Source of the DNA: Oscillospiraceae bacterium
Lineage (GTDB): Bacteria > Bacillota > Clostridia > Oscillospirales > Oscillospiraceae
DNA: 64,000 nucleotides
Assembly (NCBI GenBank): GCA_009777775.1
Contig: WRLE01000005.1
Location: 112,365 to 176,364 of the forward strand
Direction: 5' to 3'
Position numbers and translations under genes: made by a program. The notes beneath the pieces were generated by a model. It was given only the letters and a program-made list of their open reading frames with translations. It was not told the origin of the DNA and did not search any database. Below are positions 9,176 to 17,399 of the stretch, in pieces (position 1 is the stretch's first letter; the number at the start of each line of letters is the position of its first letter).

Positions 9176-9244
9176 TTGACAAGCCCTTATTCAAATGGTA
9201 ATATTCTGATTAAGACTACCACGGTAATTACCGTGGTAGTCTTA
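9176..9244 (+). promoter_or_regulatory. TetR gene promoter and perfect 34-bp palindromic operator
   Basis: TTGACA (9176-9181), a 17-bp spacer and TAATAT (9199-9204) form a near-consensus promoter. Just downstream is a gapless palindrome, arm TAAGACTACCACGGTAA (9211-9227) and its exact complement (9228-9244). It contains two ACCnnGGT cores (9218-9225, 9230-9237) 12 bp apart. The placement over the predicted start site implies repression. The palindrome could also form a hairpin at the 3' end of the ferredoxin transcript. Confidence 0.7.
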
Positions 9245-9317
9245 TATAGCTATAATTTCATATTGTTCGTTCCAGAGGAGCGCAATATATGCGTAAATTA
9301 TCGAAGGAGATGCCGAA

Positions 9318-9986
9318 ATGTCTGAAACTTCGCTGGATACTAAAAGTAAAATCATTATAGCAGCAGCAACCCTCTTTTGCGAGGTGGGTTATGAAAAAAC
9401 CACTTTGCGTATGATTGGAGAACGAGTTGGTATTCGCCATGTGAGTATTTTTAATCATTTTAGCAATAAAACTGAAATTGGCGGGCAAATTATCAAAAAC
9501 TATTTTCAAGGACATCATAAACAATGTTATGCCATTAGCAGTATGATGGATTTGAAAGAAGATGATGAGGAATACTACCGAAACATTCTTTTCTGGGCTC
9601 TTCATTATAAAATTCATGAAGAAAACGAATTTTTCAGAAAATTTTATATTTCATATTTCAGCGAAGAGTCCACCATGCTTGCATCATCCTCCCACGCATC
9701 AAGCATGAATGAATTTTCCTTTTTACGTTTTACTGTCCCGGAAAGAAGGGCTTTCATCAATCGAAGTTTAATAATGGCAATTGACTCCAATTTAGCCAGT
9801 TTAATAGATATTTCTGTCATAGACTATGTCCAAGCAACTGAGCTTGTCCTTAGCAGAACCAATGGTCTTGATGTGAATTTAAGTAAGCTTCCAGATGAAG
9901 AGGAGATTCGCACATTCGCTTCCGAATATCTTCCGAAGCACAAAATTGATATTTTGAAAGACATCCTCCTTATGGAATATCAATGA
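9318..9986 (+). CDS. TetR/AcrR-family transcriptional regulator
   Basis: 222 residues. The N-terminal helix-turn-helix reads KIIIAAATLFCEVGYEKTTL then RMIGERVGIRHVSIFNHF, matching the TetR DNA-binding pattern. The remaining 160 residues form the all-helical ligand domain, which has no recognisable subfamily. The start follows AAGGAGATGCCGAA. The gene lies between two promoters that share 12-bp-periodic ACCnnGGT motifs, its own (9176-9244) and that of the small gene at 10264. I infer that it represses both. No transporter or enzyme gene is adjacent to suggest the ligand. Confidence 0.85.
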   Translation: MSETSLDTKSKIIIAAATLFCEVGYEKTTLRMIGERVGIRHVSIFNHFSNKTEIGGQIIKNYFQGHHKQCYAISSMMDLKEDDEEYYRNILFWALHYKIHEENEFFRKFYISYFSEESTMLASSSHASSMNEFSFLRFTVPERRAFINRSLIMAIDSNLASLIDISVIDYVQATELVLSRTNGLDVNLSKLPDEEEIRTFASEYLPKHKIDILKDILLMEYQ

Positions 9987-10130
9987 TAGGATAAAAACGT
10001 AATCTTGTTCATCGAAGTGCATATTGTTTGTTAACATACTACAATAACAACAAAACATGTTACTGATTATGCAGTAAATTTGTGCAAAATAACAAAATCG
10101 AAAAAAATGAAAAAAATATTGAAATAATGG

Positions 10131-10224
10131 TTGACAGGAAAAGAAAATGTTGCTAAAATAAAACTACCACGGTAGCAACCACGGTAACGACCTAGGTAAC
10201 AACCCTGGTAACAACCGAGGTAGT
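10131..10224 (+). promoter_or_regulatory. Promoter followed by five-copy ACCnnGGT operator array
   Basis: TTGACA (10131-10136), 17 bp, TAAAAT (10154-10159), then five ACCnnGGT cores at 10166, 10178, 10190, 10202 and 10214, each exactly 12 bp after the last. The two central bases vary (AC, AC, TA, CT, GA), while the ACC and GGT are invariant. The array covers roughly +1 to +56. It shares core and period with the operator of the TetR gene at 9318. Confidence 0.7.
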
Positions 10225-10263
10225 GGAAATAGGATATTATATAACCTGAAAGGAATGGTAATC

Positions 10264-10497
10264 ATGACTACAAAAGCATTAGCAGTAAAAACTGGAAAGA
10301 AAGCTGGAAACCTTGTGAACGCAATCCGTTCTGAAATTCAGGAGTATCACGGTATATACAATGATATGACTGCTGACGAAAAATTTGAGTTCTACAGAGA
10401 CAGAGAAATGGGCAACAATATTTTCAGGTATCTTCATGTACACAAAAATCGCCAAGAGCAAGCTCAAGATGATAATCTTTACGCTCACAGCGCATAA
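10264..10497 (+). CDS. Small unknown protein behind the operator array
   Basis: 77 residues starting MTTKALAVKTGKKAGNLVNA. It is basic at the N-terminus, then acidic and aromatic (MTADEKFEFYRDREMGNN), and ends in a polar tail. No signal peptide, membrane segment or cysteines. I do not recognise the family. An in-frame ATG lies 9 bases upstream, but the Shine-Dalgarno AAAGGA abuts it, so the ATG at 10264 with about 9 bases of spacing is preferred. It is the only gene in its transcript (terminator at 10538-10574), and its promoter carries the five-copy operator, so it seems to be the main target of the TetR protein at 9318. Confidence 0.7.
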   Translation: MTTKALAVKTGKKAGNLVNAIRSEIQEYHGIYNDMTADEKFEFYRDREMGNNIFRYLHVHKNRQEQAQDDNLYAHSA

Positions 10498-10537
10498 AGG
10501 TATATTGATGATATGAAAAAAACAAATGAATAGAAAT

Positions 10538-10574
10538 GAAAGTCCGAGCTTGTAAAACCCGGGCTTTTTTTCTT
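10538..10574 (+). terminator. Intrinsic terminator of the small gene
   Basis: AAAGTCCGAG pairs with CCCGGGCTTT (one G-T pair and one mismatch), followed by a run of T residues. It ends the transcript of the small gene at 10264-10497. Confidence 0.7.
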
Positions 10575-10775
10575 TTGTACTATTAACGCCATAATCTAAA
10601 ATTATAATATCTGTAGCGAAATGCTCTAGTTATTTCTTTTCCTGTACTAAACTACTTGTCTTTTTATTCCGATGATATTAATGAGATATGCGATTGTTAC
10701 TTATTGATTTATGAAGACTTTTAAAGGTAATGAGATAAACAATCGTCATAAGTATTATGATAAAGGAGGAATGAA

Positions 10776-11885
10776 ATGGCAAGTATCTCTCTTAGAAGCA
10801 TATCAAAAGTGTATCCAGGTAATGTCACAGCGGTGAAGGAATGTAACCTTGAAATTAGCGATAAAGAGTTTGTAATTCTAGTGGGACCATCAGGTTGTGG
10901 AAAATCAACTACATTGAGAATGATTGCGGGTTTAGAAGATATTTCCGATGGAGAGCTTTATATTGGAGACCGGCTGGTAAACGATGTGCCACCTAAAGAT
11001 CGTGACATTGCTATGGTTTTTCAAAACTATGCACTTTATCCACATATGACTGTATATAAAAATATGGCATTCGGACTCGAAATGCGTAAAATGGCAAAAG
11101 ATGATATAGAAAAACGAGTCAGAGAGGCAGCAAAGGTTCTCGATATAGAGCACCTTCTTGACAGAAAACCCAAGGCGCTCTCCGGCGGTCAAAGACAGCG
11201 TGTTGCTTTGGGAAGAGCAATGGTTAGACAACCGGCGGTATTTCTTTTGGACGAGCCTCTTTCAAACCTTGATGCAAAGCTTCGGACTTCCATGCGAACG
11301 GAACTCATTAAACTTCATAAGCAATTAGAAACTACATTTATATACGTGACCCATGACCAAACTGAAGCCATGACAATGGGCGATCGCATAGTCGTTATGA
11401 ATGATGGTTTGGTTCAGCAAGTTGATTCACCAAATGTGCTTTATAATTCACCCTGTAATATTTTTGTAGCAGGATTCATCGGGAGTCCTCAAATGAACTT
11501 TTTAGATGCAAGCGTTGTTTCCGATGACAAAGCTTATAGCTTGCAAACTGGTGGCTATAGTTTACTCATACCTGAAGGTAGGTTCGGGAATAGTATTTCA
11601 CAGTATGTTGGGAAGGAAGTTACCATCGGAATCAGACCTGAGGATATTTATGATGATGAAGCTTCATTGTCGCTGCACTCCGAATCATCTTTTAAAGCAA
11701 AAGTGGAGGTGAGTGAACAATTGGGAAGCGATGTATATCTACACTTAAGCTTCGAGGATTCAATGCTCACAGCAAGAGTAGAGCCTTCCTCAACGGCTAA
11801 AGCAGGAGACGAGCAAGAAATCGCCTTTGATATGAAAAAGATTCATATTTTCGACAAAGAAACTGGAGTTGCGATTTTCCATTAG
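10776..11885 (+). CDS. Sugar ABC transporter ATPase, MsmX/UgpC/MalK type
   Basis: 369 residues. ABC domain with Walker A GPSGCGKST (about 37-45), Q-loop MVFQNYALYPHMTV, signature LSGGQRQRVALGRAMVR, Walker B FLLDEPLSNLDAKLR and the switch His in YVTHDQTEAMTM. The C-terminal 130 residues form the TOBE/OB regulatory domain of carbohydrate importers. No permease or binding-protein gene is beside it. This is normal for MsmX-type ATPases, which energise several sugar importers encoded elsewhere. The lipoprotein at 22487-24976 is a possible client within the window. The start follows AAAGGAGGAATGAA. Confidence 0.9.
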   Translation: MASISLRSISKVYPGNVTAVKECNLEISDKEFVILVGPSGCGKSTTLRMIAGLEDISDGELYIGDRLVNDVPPKDRDIAMVFQNYALYPHMTVYKNMAFGLEMRKMAKDDIEKRVREAAKVLDIEHLLDRKPKALSGGQRQRVALGRAMVRQPAVFLLDEPLSNLDAKLRTSMRTELIKLHKQLETTFIYVTHDQTEAMTMGDRIVVMNDGLVQQVDSPNVLYNSPCNIFVAGFIGSPQMNFLDASVVSDDKAYSLQTGGYSLLIPEGRFGNSISQYVGKEVTIGIRPEDIYDDEASLSLHSESSFKAKVEVSEQLGSDVYLHLSFEDSMLTARVEPSSTAKAGDEQEIAFDMKKIHIFDKETGVAIFH

Positions 11886-11901
11886 AAGAAAGCTAGTATG
11901 T

Positions 11902-11930
11902 AAACAGGACGCACTATGTCGTCCTGTTTT
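11902..11930 (+). terminator. Intrinsic terminator
   Basis: AAACAGGACG (11902-11911) pairs with CGTCCTGTTT (11920-11929), followed by TTATATT. It closes the MsmX-type gene. Confidence 0.75.
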
Positions 11931-11939
11931 ATATTAACG

Positions 11940-11991
11940 GGTAACAATCAAGTGTCATAGCGAGCAGCGTTGCACCCCCGAGACCAGTAAC
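11940..11991 (+). repeat. Dispersed intergenic repeat, copy 1
   Basis: The 34 bases at 11940-11973 match the reverse complement of 27731-27764 with three differences (shared core GCGAGCAGCGTTGC). A GACCAGTAAC motif at the far end (11982-11991) also recurs at copy 2. It looks like a short non-coding repeat family rather than a gene. Confidence 0.55.
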
Positions 11992-12093
11992 CTTTCCTAT
12001 TTATAAAATTTGGAAATAACTCCATTTACATTGACTTTGTAGCTGCCCTGTGCCATACTGATTATATTGATTAATCGGGAAGGGCGGTGATGC

Positions 12094-13836
12094 ATGTTGT
12101 CGGACAATAGTAATGATATGATAAAAGAAAACGATGAATTCCAAACAGAAATAAAAATGCTCAAAGATGAAGTCAACAAGCTAAACCGCGAGTTGAGAAA
12201 AAGTCAAAGGGAGCTTAGGACATCAAGCAATTTTTTAGACAAAGTGACAAAATCCGCTGCAGCAAAAGATGCTCTAAATAACGCATTGATCGAAGCTAAT
12301 TTAAAACAGAGGGCATATACAGATATGCTGCTTCAAAACTGTCCCGCTATCATCATACTATTTGACAATGATGGTAGATTTGTTCTTTCCACTGAAGCCT
12401 TGTTATCAGCAACGAATACACCTAATTTTGATTATATCAAAGATAGGAAATTCGAAGATGTCCTACCAAGTTTCTTTTCAGCGACTGGAATGTCAAGTTT
12501 TCGTGAAGCGTTCGATAAAATTGTCTTATCAACAGAAGTCATACGTTTTGAATCTTTAATCGATTTTGAATTATGCGGTTATCCTAAACTATATTCAATT
12601 GAAATGAGCCACGCCCAAATCGGTGGAAATGCAAATGATAGCCCCATGTCGGGAATACTAGCCGTTATGGTGGACATCACCGATTTCATGCGTGAAAAGG
12701 AGAGAGCAGAGGCAGCTAATAATGCAAAATCGGATTTTTTAGCTACAATGAGCCATGAAATCAGAACACCTATGAATGCCATAATCGGCATGAGCGAAAT
12801 GCTTGATCGTTCTGAAATGACTATCACCCAAAAACGTTATGTTTCTGACATTAGAAAAGCTTCCAATGCATTGTTATCAATTATTAATGATATATTAGAT
12901 TTCTCGAAAATTGAATCTGGAAAAATGGAAACGGTGAATACAAATTTCAACCTAAGGCTATTACTCGACCATTTATACTCCATGTTTGCAATGCTTTGCG
13001 CAGAAAAAAATATCTTTTTGGAATTGGATATTTCCGACGATTTACCCGAAACAATATTAGGAGATGAAATACGTATCCGACAAATTTTTACCAATATTTT
13101 ATCAAATGCTGTGAAATACACAAGGGAGGGGGGCATTACCTTTATCGCACAAATAATCGGCTCAGACTTGCAGTTTGAAATTCGAGATACTGGTATTGGT
13201 ATTAAAGATGAAGACAAAGGAAGGCTCTTTCGACCCTTTGAGCAGCTTGATGTGAGAAGTAATAGAAATGTTGTTGGCACTGGTCTTGGCTTGGCAATAA
13301 CATATAATCTTTGTCGCATAATGGGTGGCGACCTTTGGTTTGATAGCACATATGATGTGGGATCTTCCTTTTATGTTAGTCTGCCATTTGTCCCCGCAGA
13401 ACCTACAACTCGAGAAGAACCTGAAATCGTTTATGAGTTTACCGCTCAGGGAGCTAAAGTACTAGTAATCGATGACATCGACATTAACTTGGCTGTTGCT
13501 GAAGCTCTTCTAAGTGCATTTTGTATTGTTCCCGATTTGGCAATCAGCGGTGTTGAAGCAATAAAAATGGCAAAAGAAAACAACTATGATATTATATTCA
13601 TGGATCATATGATGCCTGAAATGGATGGGATAGAAACAACGAGACACATTCGTGAATTGGGTGGATGGAATAGCGAAGTACCCATTGTTGCATTGACAGC
13701 CAATGCAATAAGCGGAGTTGAGCAAATGTTTCTTGATAATAAAATGGATGACTTTTTACCCAAACCCCTAGATTTTTCAGCATTAAACCTATGCCTTCGT
13801 AAATGGCTCCCAGCGGAAATAATGGTGGACGTTTAA
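12094..13836 (+). CDS. Soluble hybrid sensor histidine kinase/response regulator
   Basis: 580 residues, with no membrane segment or signal peptide. Order: N-terminal coiled coil (about 10-60), PAS domain (about 65-200), HisKA with the phosphoacceptor His221 in MSHEIRTPMNA, HATPase (N-box NILSNAVKYTREGG, G1 DTGIGI, G2 GTGLGLAI) and a C-terminal receiver with phosphoacceptor Asp504 in FMDHMMPEMDG. No output domain is attached, so phosphotransfer to a separate protein is expected. The FIST gene begins 46 bp downstream. FIST proteins of the NosP type are encoded next to soluble hybrid kinases of the NahK type and regulate them, so the pair is likely one sensory unit. The ribosome-binding site is moderate (AAGGGCGGTGAT). 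Confidence 0.9.
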   Translation: MLSDNSNDMIKENDEFQTEIKMLKDEVNKLNRELRKSQRELRTSSNFLDKVTKSAAAKDALNNALIEANLKQRAYTDMLLQNCPAIIILFDNDGRFVLSTEALLSATNTPNFDYIKDRKFEDVLPSFFSATGMSSFREAFDKIVLSTEVIRFESLIDFELCGYPKLYSIEMSHAQIGGNANDSPMSGILAVMVDITDFMREKERAEAANNAKSDFLATMSHEIRTPMNAIIGMSEMLDRSEMTITQKRYVSDIRKASNALLSIINDILDFSKIESGKMETVNTNFNLRLLLDHLYSMFAMLCAEKNIFLELDISDDLPETILGDEIRIRQIFTNILSNAVKYTREGGITFIAQIIGSDLQFEIRDTGIGIKDEDKGRLFRPFEQLDVRSNRNVVGTGLGLAITYNLCRIMGGDLWFDSTYDVGSSFYVSLPFVPAEPTTREEPEIVYEFTAQGAKVLVIDDIDINLAVAEALLSAFCIVPDLAISGVEAIKMAKENNYDIIFMDHMMPEMDGIETTRHIRELGGWNSEVPIVALTANAISGVEQMFLDNKMDDFLPKPLDFSALNLCLRKWLPAEIMVDV

Positions 13837-13882
13837 ATTTACTCTAGTAGTGACAAACAAATAATACCGAAGGAGGAATCCA

Positions 13883-15040
13883 ATGATAAAGACGATAACG
13901 GCACAAACGATTGAACTGGATGATGATATCCTGGCAGTTGAGGAAGTCTTGGAACAATTAAACTTGTCGGAGAACCTCATGAAAAACACAGTGGGCATAG
14001 TCGCCTGCCATTATGAATTTGTTTTTTCGAATGTATACAAAGCAATCTGTGAAGCCTTGCCCTTTGAATTGGTTGGCACTATTTCTCCCACTTCTGCTGT
14101 CGCAGAAAACTCTGCATCATTGCTTTTTGCTATAACTGTGCTAACTAGCGATGATGTGGAATTTGATATCGCCATCACTCCTTCGCTGATGGAAAACCCT
14201 CAGGAGGTTATAGCTGAAACATATAGGTCAAATTCTAGGGAAACAAAGCCTGCACTCATCTTGACATATGCTCCCTTTATACTTCAAAACTGTGGTGATG
14301 ACTATGTGGACGCTCTTTCAGAGGTAACGGGTGATGTACCCTGCTTTGGAACTCTTGCTGTGGATGATACATTGGATTTTACACATTGTTATCTATTGGC
14401 GGAAGGGGAGTATCACAGAGAAAAGATGGCAATGGTCATGCTTTATGGTGACCTTAGTCCAAACTTTTTTGTGGCAAATATTTCTGAAGATAGAATAATG
14501 GAAAAAAGCGCAGTGATTACAAAAAGTTCCGGTGCACTGCTGATGGAAGTCAACGAGCGTCCTGTTATAGAGTATTTTAGCGATTTAGGACTCCTTGATG
14601 CCACAGAAACCCAGTATGCCATGTCCACTTTACCATTTTTATTGGATTTTAACGATGGCAGTCCTAAGGTATCAAAGGTCTTCATCGCCCTTTCAGAAGA
14701 AAAATATGCCATCTGTAATGGAAGGATGCCAGAGGGGAGTACCTTATATATGGCTTCCACTGATAAAGACGATGTTATGCTGACCACAGGTGTTGCAATG
14801 GAGCAGATTCTTGATAATATCGAAAATGCATCCCTGGTGCTTATATACTCGTGCATCGGTAGAAGCATGACTTTGGGTTCTGAACAGTTTAAAGAAATCG
14901 AACTTATTGATAGATGCCTCAAAGGAAAGGTTCCATTCATGGTGGCTTATTCCGGTGGAGAAATCTGTCCCGCTCAAATAATGGATGCGAAAGCAGTAAA
15001 CAGATTTCATAACAATGCGTTTATAGCTTGTATATTATAA
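13883..15040 (+). CDS. FIST domain protein (NosP-like sensor candidate)
   Basis: 385 residues with the FIST_N/FIST_C architecture: an N-terminal segment around ICEALPFELVGTISPTSAVA, a central FGTLAVDDTLDFTHCYLLAEG and a C-terminal LVLIYSCIGRSMTLG. FIST domains bind small ligands, and one branch (NosP) binds haem and senses nitric oxide. The sequence alone does not show the ligand. It lies 46 bp after a soluble hybrid histidine kinase, ahead of a strong terminator (15083-15127), so the two form an operon. The start follows AAGGAGGAATCCA. Confidence 0.82.
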   Translation: MIKTITAQTIELDDDILAVEEVLEQLNLSENLMKNTVGIVACHYEFVFSNVYKAICEALPFELVGTISPTSAVAENSASLLFAITVLTSDDVEFDIAITPSLMENPQEVIAETYRSNSRETKPALILTYAPFILQNCGDDYVDALSEVTGDVPCFGTLAVDDTLDFTHCYLLAEGEYHREKMAMVMLYGDLSPNFFVANISEDRIMEKSAVITKSSGALLMEVNERPVIEYFSDLGLLDATETQYAMSTLPFLLDFNDGSPKVSKVFIALSEEKYAICNGRMPEGSTLYMASTDKDDVMLTTGVAMEQILDNIENASLVLIYSCIGRSMTLGSEQFKEIELIDRCLKGKVPFMVAYSGGEICPAQIMDAKAVNRFHNNAFIACIL

Positions 15041-15082
15041 TTCAAACAGTGTAATTATCCCTTGAATCATAATGATAAATTG

Positions 15083-15127
15083 AAAAACGCCCGACAAGGC
15101 ATATGAGACCTTGCTCTGGGCGTTTTT
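15083..15127. terminator. Intrinsic terminator (both directions)
   Basis: AAAAACGCCC (15083-15092) pairs with GGGCGTTTTT (15118-15127), with an inner CAAGG/CCTTG stem. It lies between the convergent FIST and TetR genes. Confidence 0.8.
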
Positions 15128-15162
15128 ATATTAACTATGTATATATGACTATAATAGCGAGA

Positions 15163-15807
15163 TTAAAGCTTGTTTACTTCGAGCATAATATTAAACAAAT
15201 AGCAGAGCATGGGTGATAAATCTTTCACACCATAACCTGTAGTATTTTGGGATCTTTGAAGTGCTTGGCATGTTGGAATCAAGTACATTATGCTGTAAGC
15301 GTAAAATCCCCAATATTCAGGGTCTGAATCTGCCTTTATCACATTCATTGCCTTCAAAATGTCGAAAACTCTCCCAATAAACTCTTGGGTATCAGAAAGA
15401 CGTAATAACACATAGCCCCCAAATAATGACATCCTGTGTTGCTCTTGATGTATTAAATGGACTAAGTTGGCATAATATGCATTGTCTGTTAATGTGGAAA
15501 TACTTTTCAAGATGCAGGCGGTAATACCTTCCCCAGTCGGGTTTTCTTTCAATATGGGTTCGATGTCTAGACTGCGGAACAAATCCCTGGTGCGTTCAGC
15601 ATAGTCGTCAAGCATAAAAAGGAGCATTTCCTCTTTTGATGTAAAGTGTCCATATATAGATCCGGCAGTAATGCCAACCGCTGTAGCAATATCACGAATT
15701 GATGTTTCAGAATACCCCTTCTGGCAAAACAGTTCCAATGCGGATATCATTATTTTTTCCTTAGTTGACATTTCATCTCTAGAAACATTCGCTAATGAAT
15801 AATCCAT
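15163..15807 (-). CDS. TetR/AcrR-family transcriptional regulator
   Basis: 214 residues. The TetR helix-turn-helix reads KIMISALELFCQKGYSETSI then RDIATAVGITAGSIYGHF. The ligand domain has no subfamily I recognise. A GTG 12 bases upstream of the chosen ATG would overlap the AGGAG ribosome-binding site, so the ATG at 15807 is preferred. The gene is monocistronic, and its own promoter is at 15839-15867. Its target is not evident. The neighbouring plus-strand transcript at about 15943 starts from the same intergenic region. Confidence 0.82.
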   Translation of the reverse strand: MDYSLANVSRDEMSTKEKIMISALELFCQKGYSETSIRDIATAVGITAGSIYGHFTSKEEMLLFMLDDYAERTRDLFRSLDIEPILKENPTGEGITACILKSISTLTDNAYYANLVHLIHQEQHRMSLFGGYVLLRLSDTQEFIGRVFDILKAMNVIKADSDPEYWGFYAYSIMYLIPTCQALQRSQNTTGYGVKDLSPMLCYLFNIMLEVNKL

Positions 15808-15838
15808 ACCATAACACACTCCTACTAATTATGTTATA

Positions 15839-15867
15839 AATTTACTAAACGAATGCTAGTTTGTCAA
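15839..15867 (-). promoter_or_regulatory. Promoter of the TetR gene
   Basis: On the minus strand, TTGACA (15862-15867), a 17-bp spacer and TAAATT (15839-15844). AAAC-N8-GTTT lies in the spacer and could be an operator half-site pair. Confidence 0.5.
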
Positions 15868-15942
15868 GACTTTACAATTTATCTTGTGATATTTACCAGT
15901 GTTCAGTTGACATAATTACGAGAATTTTACTAATATTTTTCA

Positions 15943-16048
15943 TCGATATCAGTTCGTGTCAACGAAAAGGTTGTTGCAACCGAAGCAAACGCAGAATAAT
16001 TTGCGAAACTCGCATTTGAGGATGTCAAGCATGACATCCGGTTTTTTT
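15943..16048 (+). ncRNA. Candidate small structured RNA
   Basis: A promoter (TTGACA 15907-15912, 18 bp, TAATAT 15931-15936) is followed about 105 bases later by an intrinsic terminator (GGATGTCA 16020-16027, 4-base loop, TGACATCC 16032-16039, then G and eight T). There is no open frame in between. Two further hairpins are visible: GGTTG-TTG-CAACC, and TGCGA-AAC-TCGCA. The unit is isolated, 160 bases before the DUF1638 gene. Its family is not recognised. It could also be an attenuated leader, although nothing suggests a ligand. Confidence 0.45.
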
Positions 16049-16208
16049 TACCTATGTGTTGCTCTGTTGTTTTAGTTATATCGCTAAAATTCGCTTACTA
16101 AGCTTTGTGTACTTTATAATATAAGCAAAAATCTAGCAACAAGAAGGTTGAATGCTACTGTCTTATTGGGTATAATATTAGTACTAATATGAAATGAGAC
16201 AGGATATT

Positions 16209-16952
16209 ATGCAAAATCAAAAACGATATAAGTGTATAGCTTGTGATGTTCTTTTCAGAGAGTTTTCACTAGCAGCGGCGCTGTCGGACAATGTCATTAA
16301 ACTCACTTTTATGCAGCAGGGGTTGCACAGCGTCGGAGCAGAAAAAATGAGTAAAACGTTGCAGGAAGAAATCGATAATACTGATCTAACACAGTTTGAT
16401 GCAATATTGCTTGGATACGGGCTGTGTGGGTACGGTGTGAGTGGCTTGCACTCCGAGCTACCAATAGTGATTCCGAGAGCACATGAATGCATACCAATCA
16501 TTGCGGGCGACTTCGATAAATACTCTGAGTATTTCGATAAAAACCACGGTACTTTTTTTCTTAGTCCAGGATGGATTGAAAGAGCTGGTTTCGGAAACGA
16601 AGATACGGAATCAGAAGAAATCATGGGAATCAGGTATAATCGTGAGGAATTACTGGAGCGTTATGGTGAAGAAATGGCTGATTATATCGCAGAAACACTC
16701 GGTGGTTTAGATAAAAATTATACCAAGTATACATTTATCGATACTGGTACTGGCAATTTGGAAATGTATGAGGAAGAATCAAAAAGAAGAGCCGAAAAGA
16801 AAGGTTGGGACTACGAAAAGCTCGTCAGCGAGAATCAAATTGCACATAAACTATTCGCAGGAGATTGGAATGTACATGATTTCCTCATTATCCCGCCTGG
16901 AGCAAAACTGAAACCAACCTACGACGGTACGATTATTGGTTATGAATTTTAG
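16209..16952 (+). CDS. DUF1638 domain protein
   Basis: 247 residues, soluble. Features typical of DUF1638 are KCIACDVLFREFSLAAALS near the start, DAILLGYGLCGYG, IVIPRAHECIPIIAGD and LSPGWIERAG. The conserved Cys, Gly-rich and His-Glu-Cys residues suggest a metal or cofactor site. Family members occur beside corrinoid-dependent methyltransferases and UroD-family proteins in anaerobes, but the activity is not established. The start at 16209 follows ACAGGA; the in-frame ATG 15 bases upstream lacks a ribosome-binding site. Two genes downstream is a DUF2284 protein, another family from the same setting. Confidence 0.75.
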   Translation: MQNQKRYKCIACDVLFREFSLAAALSDNVIKLTFMQQGLHSVGAEKMSKTLQEEIDNTDLTQFDAILLGYGLCGYGVSGLHSELPIVIPRAHECIPIIAGDFDKYSEYFDKNHGTFFLSPGWIERAGFGNEDTESEEIMGIRYNREELLERYGEEMADYIAETLGGLDKNYTKYTFIDTGTGNLEMYEEESKRRAEKKGWDYEKLVSENQIAHKLFAGDWNVHDFLIIPPGAKLKPTYDGTIIGYEF

Positions 16953-17064
16953 TAACTTACGAACAAATATTCATAAGATGCTTCATTTTGCTGATTATTT
17001 AATGAAAAAAGCATACTATAAAAAAATGATAATGAAAACAGACCACAGAAGGAGATCACAAGCA

Positions 17065-17340
17065 ATGCAAAACACAAAACGAACATTGATAACAATTGAG
17101 TATTGCCCTTTTTGCCAAATCGAACATGAAATTCACAAAATTAGTTCGGAAGCCACCATTGAAATAAAAGGCGAACTTGTTAACTATAATGAAGAAGTAT
17201 TTCTCTGTCCGTTTACAAAAAACGAAGATGGGGATACATGGGCACCTGGAAGGATGTTCGACGAAAACCTACAAAGAGCGAGGGACGCATATAGAATAAA
17301 ACATAACTTGCCAACTTCGGCTCAGACTATCGGTTTTTAG
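17065..17340 (+). CDS. Small MqsA-like zinc-ribbon protein lacking the HTH domain
   Basis: 91 residues. CPFC near the N-terminus (YCPFCQIEHEIHK), a beta-rich middle, then LCPFT where MqsA/YgiT zinc-ribbon proteins have a second CxxC, so one zinc ligand is lost. The C-terminus, RARDAYRIKHNLPT, matches the linker that precedes the helix-turn-helix in MqsA, but the protein stops there. No toxin gene is adjacent. The start is set by AGAAGGAGATC, 43 codons inside a longer open frame. The function is unknown; a remnant or a stand-alone zinc-ribbon are both possible. Confidence 0.6.
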   Translation: MQNTKRTLITIEYCPFCQIEHEIHKISSEATIEIKGELVNYNEEVFLCPFTKNEDGDTWAPGRMFDENLQRARDAYRIKHNLPTSAQTIGF

Positions 17341-17399
17341 GAAAAGCTATAAGTGAAATCATACATTAAGAAGACGCATATTTAATCAAGGAGTGTACC

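Noticed and set aside
10160..10224. CRISPR-like array upstream of the small gene
   Set aside because: The repeat unit is only 12 bp with variable centres and no spacers of 30 bp or more. It sits exactly behind a promoter, so operators fit better.
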